A stretch of DNA of 41,597 nt, from positions 1-41,597 of the forward strand of contig JAURFU010000013.1 in NCBI GenBank assembly GCA_030834165.1, given 5' to 3'. Shown here piece after piece: positions 25,949 to 32,463 of the stretch; the stretch's first letter is position 1; the number at the start of each line of letters is the position of its first letter. The DNA comes from Verrucomicrobiota bacterium. Lineage in GTDB: Bacteria; Verrucomicrobiota; Verrucomicrobiia; Opitutales; UBA953. A program made the position numbers and the translations under genes. The notes under the pieces are model-generated. The model saw only the letters and a list, made by a program, of their open reading frames with translations. It did not search any database and was not told where the DNA came from.

Positions 25949-28900
25949 ATGAGAAACCCCCTCTCTGCGCTGCTGGCCGTGTGGCTGGCCGCCCTCTCCC
26001 CTCTTTCCGCCCAGGAAGGCTTCAAGCCGCTCTTCGACGGCAAGTCTCTCGCCGGCTGGGACGGCAATCCGGAGCTCTGGTCCGTCGAGGACGGCGCCAT
26101 CACCGGCAAGACCAAGGGACCGGACCATCTCGCCTACAACCAGTTCCTCATCTGGCGCGGCGGCGTCGTGAAGAACTTCGAGCTCCGCGCCAAGATCAAG
26201 TGCTCCGCCAGCAACTCCGGCATCCAGTACCGCAGCAAGGAGCTCGCCGAAGCCGGCAAGTGGGTCGTCGGCGGCTACCAGTGCGACGTCCACGCCAACG
26301 CGCCATACAACGGCATGGTCTACGAAGAACGCGGACGCGGCATCCTCGTGCAGAACGGCCAGAACGTCGTCATCGACGACAAAGGCGACAAGTGGCTCGC
26401 CGCCGAGCGTGACGCCGTGAAGGTCGATTTCACCGAGTGGCACGAATACGTCATCGTCGCGCAGGGCAACCACCTCATCCACAAAGTAGACGGCAAGGTC
26501 ACCATCGACCTCGTCGACCACGACCCCAAGAACCGCTCGCTCGAAGGCCTGCTCGCCTTCCAGGTCCACAAAGGCCCCGCGATGGTCGTCCAGATCAAGG
26601 ACGTCGTCCTGAAGGAACTCCCTGACAGCCCGCTCATCACCCTCGACAAGAGCCCGATCCCGAGCGACGCCCAGCGCATCGTCCCGCCTGCGGCCAAGAA
26701 GGCTCCGGCCAAGACCGCTCCCAAGGCTCCGGCCAAGGGCAAGGGTAAGGCGCCCGCCAAGAAGGCCCCCGCCGGCGATACTGGTAAGGCCATCGGCGAG
26801 AACAAAGCCACGCCCGTCAGCCGCATCAAGGCCCCCGCCGGCTTCAAAGTGGAGCTCCTCTACTCCGTCCCCGGCGCCGAACAAGGCTCGTGGGTCGCCC
26901 TGTGCGCGGACGACAAAGGCCGCATCTACGCCAGCGACCAGTACGGCGACCTTTATCGCTTCCCCGCCCCGGCGGCCGGTCAGCCCCTCAAGGCGTCCGA
27001 CATCAAGAAGATGCCCGTGAACATCCGCGCCATCAACGGCATGACCTGGGCCTTCGGCGCGCTCTACGCCGGCGTCAATGATTACGAGAAGAAGATCCCC
27101 AGCGGCTTCTACCGTCTCAGCGACAGCGACGGCGACGACCAGATCGACAAGGTCGAACTCCTCCGCGACATCCAATCGGGCGGCGACCACGGCGTCCACA
27201 AGGTCGTCGTCACCCCGGACCAGCAGGGCTTCTACCTCATCTGCGGCAACAACGCCGTGAAGACCGAGACCCCGGCCACGTCTCCCGTCGCGCCGCTCTG
27301 GGGCGACGACCACCTGCTGCAGCGTCTGCCGGACGGACGCGGCCACAACCGCCACGTGCTCGCGCCGGGCGGCATCGTCTACCGCATCAGCAAGGACGGA
27401 AAGAGCTTCGAGACCTTCGCCAGCGGCTTCCGCAACATCTACGGCGGCGCGCTCAACCGCGCCGGCGACCTGTTCACGTACGACGCCGACATGGAGTATG
27501 ACTTCAATACCCCGTGGTATCGTCCCACCCGCGTGAACCATGTCGTCAGCGGCGGCGAATACGGCTGGCGCAACGGCGCCGGCAAGTATCCTGAGTTCTA
27601 CGCCGACAACCTGCCCGCCACCGTGAACATCGGCCCGGGCTCGCCCACCGGCGTCGCCTTCGGCTACGGCGCGAAGTTCCCGGCCAAGTACCAGGAAGCG
27701 CTGTTCATCATGGATTGGAGCTGGGGTAAGATCTACGCCGTCCATCTCAAGCCGCAGGGCGCCAGCTATGCCGGCACCAAGGAGGACTTCATCCTCGGCG
27801 CGCCGCTGCCCGTCACCGACCTCGTCATCCATCCCGGCGACGGCGCGATGTATTTCGCCATCGGCGGCCGCAAGGTGCAGTCGGGCCTCTACCGCGTGAC
27901 CTACGTCGGCCAGGAATCGACGGCCCCGGTCAAGGTCGACGCCCCCGCCCCCTCGGCGGAGGTCCTCGCCCGCAAGGCCCTCGAACAGTTCCATGGCAAG
28001 CAGGACCCCAAGGCCGCGGACGTCGCCTGGCCCCATCTCTCGTCGTCCGACCGCTGGCTGCGCTCCGCCGCGCGCGTCGTGCTCGAGCACCAGCCCGCCG
28101 CCGGCTGGGCTGAGCGCGCCTTCGCCGAGCAGGACGCCACCGCCCGCCTCGAAGCCCTGCTCGCCCTCGCGCGACAGTCGGCCCCCTGCCCTTACCACAC
28201 CGCCCAGGCCGCCAAGCCCGATCCGCGCACCGGCATCGCGCCGACCACCGCCGAGCCCACCCCGGCCCAGGCCGCCCTGCGCGACCGTCTGCTGGCCGCG
28301 CTGCGCGGCATGGACTTCGCGAAGCTGACCAAGAGCCAGAAGCTCACGCACGCGCGCCTCGCCCAGATCGTCCTGCACCGCTACGGCAAGCCGGACGCCG
28401 CCGGCGTCGCCGCCGTGACCGCCCAATACGACGCCGCCTACCCTGCGGCCGACTTCGAGCTCAACTGGCTCCTCACCGAGACCCTTTCGTTCCTGCAGTC
28501 GCCGACGCTCGCCGCCAAGGGCATGGCCCTCGTGGCCGACGCCGGCAGCCAGGAGCCCGAGATGGAATACATGCGCAGCCTGCGCATGCTCAAGGCCGGC
28601 TGGACGCCCGCCCTGCGCGAAGCCCAGCTCAACTGGTTCGTCAAGGCCGCCAGCTACCGCGGCGGCTCGAGCTTCGGCAAGTTCATCGAACTCATCCGGA
28701 ACGACTCCCTCGCGACCTTCACGCCGGAGGAGCTCGCCCGTCACGAGAAGCTCATCGCCCTGGCCAAGAACCCGCCCGTGAAGTCGGCCTATGAGAACGT
28801 CGGCGCCATCTTCGCCGGACGCACGCCGAAGGACTGGACGCTCGAGGAACTCAGCGCCGCCGCGAGCACCGGCATGAAGGGCCGCGACTTCGAGAACGGC

Positions 28901-29329
28901 CGCAAGATGTTCGGCGCCGCCGCCTGCTTCGCCTGCCACCGCTACGGCAACGCCGGCGGCATGAACGGTCCGGACCTCACCGGCGCCGGCGGGCGTTACA
29001 GCCCGCACGACCTCCTCGACCAGATCATCAACCCCAGCAAGGAGATCAACGAGCAGTTCGCCCCGGTCGTCGTCACCAAGACCGACGGCACGACCGTCAC
29101 CGGCGTGATCGTGAACCTCAACGGCGATACCGTGCAGATCAACACCGACCTCTCGGACCCTGACCAGCGCGTCGGCTTCGACCGCAAGCAGGTGCAGAGC
29201 ATCGAAGTCTCCAAGGTCTCGCCGATGCCACCCATGCTCCTCAGCATGCTGACCAAGGAGGAAGTCCTCGACCTCGTGGCCTTCGTCCTCAGCGGCGGCG
29301 ACAAGGAAAACGCGGCCTTCAAGAAGTAA
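25949..29329 (+). CDS. DUF1080-propeller-haem fusion protein
   Basis: A 1126-residue secreted protein in three parts. Signal peptide to about residue 21. Residues 22-225 are a DUF1080 (3-keto-disaccharide hydrolase-like) domain: FKPLFDGKSLAGWDG at the start and FELRAKIKCSASNSGIQYRS. Residues 248-280 form a Lys/Ala/Pro linker (repeats of KAPAK). Residues about 285-650 are the PVC-type membrane-bound-dehydrogenase propeller (GFKVELLYSVPG..., DGDDQIDKVELLRDI, NGMTWAFGALYAG). A helical region follows and ends in a cytochrome-like domain near residue 993 (CFACH), then GGMNGPDLTGAGGRYSP and a DGTTVTGVIV tail. It probably binds and oxidises sugars outside the cytoplasm. Single gene, ended by the terminator at 29446. 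The CCC-rich start context lacks a Shine-Dalgarno. Confidence 0.88.
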   Translation: MRNPLSALLAVWLAALSPLSAQEGFKPLFDGKSLAGWDGNPELWSVEDGAITGKTKGPDHLAYNQFLIWRGGVVKNFELRAKIKCSASNSGIQYRSKELAEAGKWVVGGYQCDVHANAPYNGMVYEERGRGILVQNGQNVVIDDKGDKWLAAERDAVKVDFTEWHEYVIVAQGNHLIHKVDGKVTIDLVDHDPKNRSLEGLLAFQVHKGPAMVVQIKDVVLKELPDSPLITLDKSPIPSDAQRIVPPAAKKAPAKTAPKAPAKGKGKAPAKKAPAGDTGKAIGENKATPVSRIKAPAGFKVELLYSVPGAEQGSWVALCADDKGRIYASDQYGDLYRFPAPAAGQPLKASDIKKMPVNIRAINGMTWAFGALYAGVNDYEKKIPSGFYRLSDSDGDDQIDKVELLRDIQSGGDHGVHKVVVTPDQQGFYLICGNNAVKTETPATSPVAPLWGDDHLLQRLPDGRGHNRHVLAPGGIVYRISKDGKSFETFASGFRNIYGGALNRAGDLFTYDADMEYDFNTPWYRPTRVNHVVSGGEYGWRNGAGKYPEFYADNLPATVNIGPGSPTGVAFGYGAKFPAKYQEALFIMDWSWGKIYAVHLKPQGASYAGTKEDFILGAPLPVTDLVIHPGDGAMYFAIGGRKVQSGLYRVTYVGQESTAPVKVDAPAPSAEVLARKALEQFHGKQDPKAADVAWPHLSSSDRWLRSAARVVLEHQPAAGWAERAFAEQDATARLEALLALARQSAPCPYHTAQAAKPDPRTGIAPTTAEPTPAQAALRDRLLAALRGMDFAKLTKSQKLTHARLAQIVLHRYGKPDAAGVAAVTAQYDAAYPAADFELNWLLTETLSFLQSPTLAAKGMALVADAGSQEPEMEYMRSLRMLKAGWTPALREAQLNWFVKAASYRGGSSFGKFIELIRNDSLATFTPEELARHEKLIALAKNPPVKSAYENVGAIFAGRTPKDWTLEELSAAASTGMKGRDFENGRKMFGAAACFACHRYGNAGGMNGPDLTGAGGRYSPHDLLDQIINPSKEINEQFAPVVVTKTDGTTVTGVIVNLNGDTVQINTDLSDPDQRVGFDRKQVQSIEVSKVSPMPPMLLSMLTKEEVLDLVAFVLSGGDKENAAFKK

Positions 29330-29331
29330 GC

Positions 29332-29346
29332 GAAGGCTGAGCCTTC
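29332..29346 (+). repeat. Stop-adjacent hairpin
   Basis: GAAGGC pairs with GCCTTC around TGA, beginning 3 nt after the stop codon. The same stem with a GAA loop follows the gene ending at 41213. Confidence 0.65.
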
Positions 29347-29430
29347 AGGGGGCACGTGGGCACGGTGACACGTGGACACGGGGAGACACGAACTAGAGGC
29401 TCCGAGGCCCAGAGGCCCGGAGGACCGGAA
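29347..29430 (+). repeat. Repeat family E, copy 4
   Basis: AGGGGGCACGTGGGCACGG, TGACACGTGGACACGGGG, then CTAGAGGCTCCGAGGCCCAG and AGGCCCGGAGG. It is nearly identical to copy 5 (39631), including the terminator that follows. Confidence 0.8.
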
Positions 29431-29445
29431 GGAAAAGTCAAAGGA

Positions 29446-29477
29446 GACCGGTGGCCGAAAGGTTGCCGGTCTTTTTT
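29446..29477 (+). terminator. Intrinsic terminator
   Basis: GACCGGTGGCC, tetraloop GAAA, GGTTGCCGGTC, followed by six T. Eleven base pairs including three G-U. It lies 117 nt after the stop of the DUF1080 fusion gene and would end its transcript. An almost identical copy is at 39729. Confidence 0.85.
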
Positions 29478-29492
29478 CATCATGCCCGCTAA

Positions 29493-29602
29493 CCCAAAGG
29501 GGGCAGCAGAGGGAAACCGGATAGGTGGCTGGAAAACATCTCCGCCACCATCAAGAATCATCCCCGCAGGTGACATTCCGGTCTCAGGTTTCCCTTTGAG
29601 CG
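29493..29602 (+). repeat. Composite repeat C, copy 5 (short interior)
   Basis: Left arm CCAAAGGGGGCAGCAGAGGG plus AAACCGGATAG; right arm ATTCCGGTCTCAGGTTTCCC TTTGAGCG. About 45 nt lie between, with no REP or D element. Confidence 0.7.
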
Positions 29603-29615
29603 CCGCAGCCACCCC

Positions 29616-29712
29616 CTGTCATCGATTCAGCCCTCTGTCATCGACCCAGTCATCTCCTGCTCAATTCAGCCCTCCATTCAGCCCTCAACGCAGTCCTCCA
29701 TTCAGCCCTCCG
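29616..29712 (+). repeat. Repeat family F, copy 4
   Basis: CATCGATTCAGCCCTCTGTC words, then 12-mers ATTCAGCCCTCC, ATTCAGCCCTCA, ACGCAGTCCTCC, ATTCAGCCCTCC. The order matches copy 1 unit for unit, including the ACGCAG third unit. Confidence 0.8.
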
Positions 29713-29729
29713 TTTTGCCGCTTCCCCTC

Positions 29730-29763
29730 CTTGCCTCGGGCCCTCGGGCCCTCTAATCCTCGG
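29730..29763 (+). repeat. Inverse E module (E')
   Basis: GCCTCGGGCCCTCGGGCCCT CTA matches the reverse complement of the E copy 4 tail at 19 of 23 positions in my hand alignment. It lies just before the esterase start codon. Confidence 0.6.
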
Positions 29764-29771
29764 ATACCCCC

Positions 29772-30662
29772 ATGCGCCTCATCCTCACCCTGCTCTCCCT
29801 TTGCGTCGCGCTGACCGCGGGCGCCCAGGAAAAAACCGCCAAGAAGAAAGCGGGCGGATATCCGCCCGTCATCGAAGGCACGAGATCCGAGACCTACCGC
29901 AAGGCCGGCGAAACCGAGCTCAAGGTCTGGATCTTTGATTCACGCCAGAAGATGACGGAAAAGCCTCTGCCCGCGATCTTGTTCTTCTTCGGCGGGGGCT
30001 GGACCGGCGGCTCGCCGACGCAGTTCGAACCGCAGAGCCGTCACCTCGCGAACCGGGGCATGGTCGCCATCGTCGCCGACTACCGGGTCAAGACGCGCCA
30101 GAACGCCAAGCCTGCGGACTGCGTGTCCGACGCCAAGGCTTGCGTGCGCTGGGTGCGCGCGAACGCCGCGCGCCTGGGCATCGACCCGCAGCGGATCGCC
30201 GTCGCAGGAGGTTCGGCCGGCGGACATCTCGCCGCCTCGACGGCGACTCTTCCCGGACTGGACACCGCCCAGGATGACAAGTCGGTCTCCTGCCTGCCCG
30301 ACGCCCTCGTGCTCTACAATCCCGGCACCGTCATGGCGCCGTTCCCCGGACTGGACCTCAAAGGCTTCGGCGCTGGGCTCGACAAGGACAAGTTCGGCTG
30401 CGAACCCGAAGAGATCTCGCCGCTGCATCACGTGAAGAAAGGCGCCCCGCCCACGATCATCTTCCACGGCAAGGCCGACACCACCGTGCCTTATGCGACC
30501 GTCGAGAAATTCACCGAGGTCATGAAGGCCGCTGGGAACCGCTGCGAGCTGATCGGCTACGAAGGCCAGCCGCACGGCTTCTTCAACAAGGCGAAATTCG
30601 CCGAGACCCTCGCGGCGACCGACGCCTTCCTGGTCTCCCTCGGCTACCTCCCCGCCAAATGA
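29772..30662 (+). CDS. Secreted alpha/beta-hydrolase (carbohydrate esterase-like)
   Basis: A 296-residue exported esterase of the BD-FAE/acetyl-xylan-esterase-like alpha/beta-hydrolases. Signal peptide MRLILTLLSLCVALTAGAQ. The oxyanion-hole strand is ILFFFGGGWTGGS (the HGGGW type with Phe in place of His). The nucleophile Ser148 lies in GGSAGGH, the acid is the Asp of HGKADTTVP, and the catalytic His is in GQPHGFFN, giving a full triad in the usual order. It is the first gene of a three-gene operon; its TGA overlaps the sulfatase ATG (ATGA). It may deacylate sulfated polysaccharides before desulfation (inference from context). The leader contains an F array and an E' module. Confidence 0.85.
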   Translation: MRLILTLLSLCVALTAGAQEKTAKKKAGGYPPVIEGTRSETYRKAGETELKVWIFDSRQKMTEKPLPAILFFFGGGWTGGSPTQFEPQSRHLANRGMVAIVADYRVKTRQNAKPADCVSDAKACVRWVRANAARLGIDPQRIAVAGGSAGGHLAASTATLPGLDTAQDDKSVSCLPDALVLYNPGTVMAPFPGLDLKGFGAGLDKDKFGCEPEEISPLHHVKKGAPPTIIFHGKADTTVPYATVEKFTEVMKAAGNRCELIGYEGQPHGFFNKAKFAETLAATDAFLVSLGYLPAK

Positions 30663-32461
30663 ACGCCATGCGTACCCTGCTCGCCGCCCTGCTCCTCCTC
30701 GCCGCCCGGCTCGCCGCGGCGACCCAGCCCAACGTCATCGTGCTGCTGGCCGACGACGCCGGCTGGGGCGATTATTCCTTCAACGGCAACCGGCTGGTCG
30801 CGACGCCGAACATCGACGCGATCGCCAAGGCCGGCGCGCATTTCGACCGCTTCTTCGTCCAGCCCGTCTGCTCGCCCACCCGTTCGGAATTCCTGACCGG
30901 ACGCTACCATCGCCGGCTCGGCGTCTATGGGGTCTCCACCGGACAGGAGCGCATAAACCCGGACGAGAAGACCTTCGCCGACTCCTTCAAGGCCGCCGGG
31001 TATGTGACGGGGATCTTCGGCAAGTGGCACAACGGCAGCCAATGGCCCTACCATCCGCTCGCCCGGGGCTTCGACACTTTCTGGGGCTACACCTCCGGCC
31101 ATTGGGGCGAATACTTCGACGCGCCGCTGGAGCACAACGGCGTCATGAAGAAGTCGCAGGGCTACATCGTCGACGTCCTGACCGACAAAGCCCTGCAGTT
31201 CATCGAACGCAACAAGGGCAAGCCTTTCCTCTGCTACGTCCCCTTCACCACGCCGCACTCGCCTTGGTCGGCTCCGAAAGAAGACTGGGCGCGTTTCAAG
31301 GACAAGCCGATCGCCCAGACCGCCACCCAGGCCAAGCAGGAGAAAGCCGATGAGACGCGTTGCGCGCTCGCCATGGTCGAGAACCAGGACCGCAACGTCG
31401 GCCGCATCCTCGCCAAGCTCAAGGAGCTGAACCTCGAGGACGACACCATCGTCGTCTACTTTTCGGACAACGGACCGAACGGCCATCGCTGGACCGGCGG
31501 GATGAAAGGCACCAAGGGCACCACCGACGAGGGCGGCGTCCGCTCCCCGCTCTTCATCCGCTGGCCCGGCCGGATTGCCGCGGGCACGCAGGTGAAGCCC
31601 ATCGCCGGGGCGATCGACCTCGCCCCGACCCTGCACGCCCTCGCCGGCGTGAAGCGCGTCGGCGACAAGCCGCTCGACGGCCGAGACCTCACGCCGCTGT
31701 TCAAGCGAGGATACGATGCCGACTGGGCGCCTCGGCAGATTTTCCAGACCTGGGGCAGCAGCATCAGCGTGCGCACCGATACCCATCGTCTAGATAACGC
31801 CGGCAACCTCTTCGACATGATCGCCGACCCCGGACAGACCACGCCCATCCAAGCCAGGCAACCCGCGCTCGCCCAGGAGCTCGTCACCGCGGTGGCCGAC
31901 TGGCGCAAGGAGATGGGGATTGCCGCTCCCGCCGGCGGCAAGGGCAAGGCCAAGGGGGGCAACGGACCGGGCAACGCCGTCGATCCCCGCCCGATCTCGG
32001 TCGGCTACCGCGAATTCCCGATCACCATGCTCCCGGCCCGCGACGGTGAACCCCGCGGCGAGATGCGTCGCAGCTCAGGAGCGCCCAACTCGTCCTATTT
32101 CGTCAACTGGACCAAGCCCACGGACGCCGCCGTCTGGAACATCGAGGTCGTGAACGCCGGCACCTACGTCGTCACCCTCGACTACGCCTGCGCCGCGTCC
32201 GACGTCGGCGCGTCGCTGGAACTGTCATTCGAAGGCACCCTGCTCAAGGGTAAGCTCACCGAAGCCTTCGACAGTCCGCTCAAGCACGAACAGGACACCC
32301 TCCCGCGGCCTCACGGCGAATCCGTGATGCGTGACTTCAAGACCATGACCCTCGGCGAAGTGAAGCTCGAGCCCGGCAAAGGCGAACTCCGCCTCCGCGC
32401 CACGGCCATCCCCGGCAAGGGCGTGATGGAACTGAGGCGCGTCACCCTGACGCTGAAATAA
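30659..32461 (+). CDS. Secreted arylsulfatase with C-terminal beta-sandwich domain
   Basis: A 600-residue type I sulfatase. Signal peptide MNAMRTLLAALLLLAARLAAA (an alternative ATG is three codons in). NVIVLLADDAGWGD binds the metal and Cys71-Ser-Pro-Thr-Arg75 (VCSPTRSEFLTGRYHRR) is the formylglycine site. GKWHNGSQWPYHPLARGFDTF and VVYFSDNGPNG are also family motifs. Residues about 440-600, after a Gly/Lys linker, form a separate domain (AGTYVVTLDYACAASDVGASLELSFEG) like the carbohydrate-binding beta-sandwich often appended to such sulfatases. Overlaps the esterase gene by ATGA and is followed after 2 nt by the cytochrome protein. Sulfatase identity is sure; substrate is unknown. Confidence 0.9.
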   Translation: MNAMRTLLAALLLLAARLAAATQPNVIVLLADDAGWGDYSFNGNRLVATPNIDAIAKAGAHFDRFFVQPVCSPTRSEFLTGRYHRRLGVYGVSTGQERINPDEKTFADSFKAAGYVTGIFGKWHNGSQWPYHPLARGFDTFWGYTSGHWGEYFDAPLEHNGVMKKSQGYIVDVLTDKALQFIERNKGKPFLCYVPFTTPHSPWSAPKEDWARFKDKPIAQTATQAKQEKADETRCALAMVENQDRNVGRILAKLKELNLEDDTIVVYFSDNGPNGHRWTGGMKGTKGTTDEGGVRSPLFIRWPGRIAAGTQVKPIAGAIDLAPTLHALAGVKRVGDKPLDGRDLTPLFKRGYDADWAPRQIFQTWGSSISVRTDTHRLDNAGNLFDMIADPGQTTPIQARQPALAQELVTAVADWRKEMGIAAPAGGKGKAKGGNGPGNAVDPRPISVGYREFPITMLPARDGEPRGEMRRSSGAPNSSYFVNWTKPTDAAVWNIEVVNAGTYVVTLDYACAASDVGASLELSFEGTLLKGKLTEAFDSPLKHEQDTLPRPHGESVMRDFKTMTLGEVKLEPGKGELRLRATAIPGKGVMELRRVTLTLK

Positions 32462-32463
32462 GC

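Larger units (their letters stand above)
29330..29771. other. Intergenic repeat mosaic, 442 nt
   Basis: No gene is visible. In order: stop hairpin (29332-29346), E copy 4, intrinsic terminator (29446-29477), C copy 5 with short interior (29493-29602), F array (29616-29712), inverse E module (29730-29763). This is the clearest example of the symmetric E ... C ... C' ... F ... E' layout. Confidence 0.8.
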
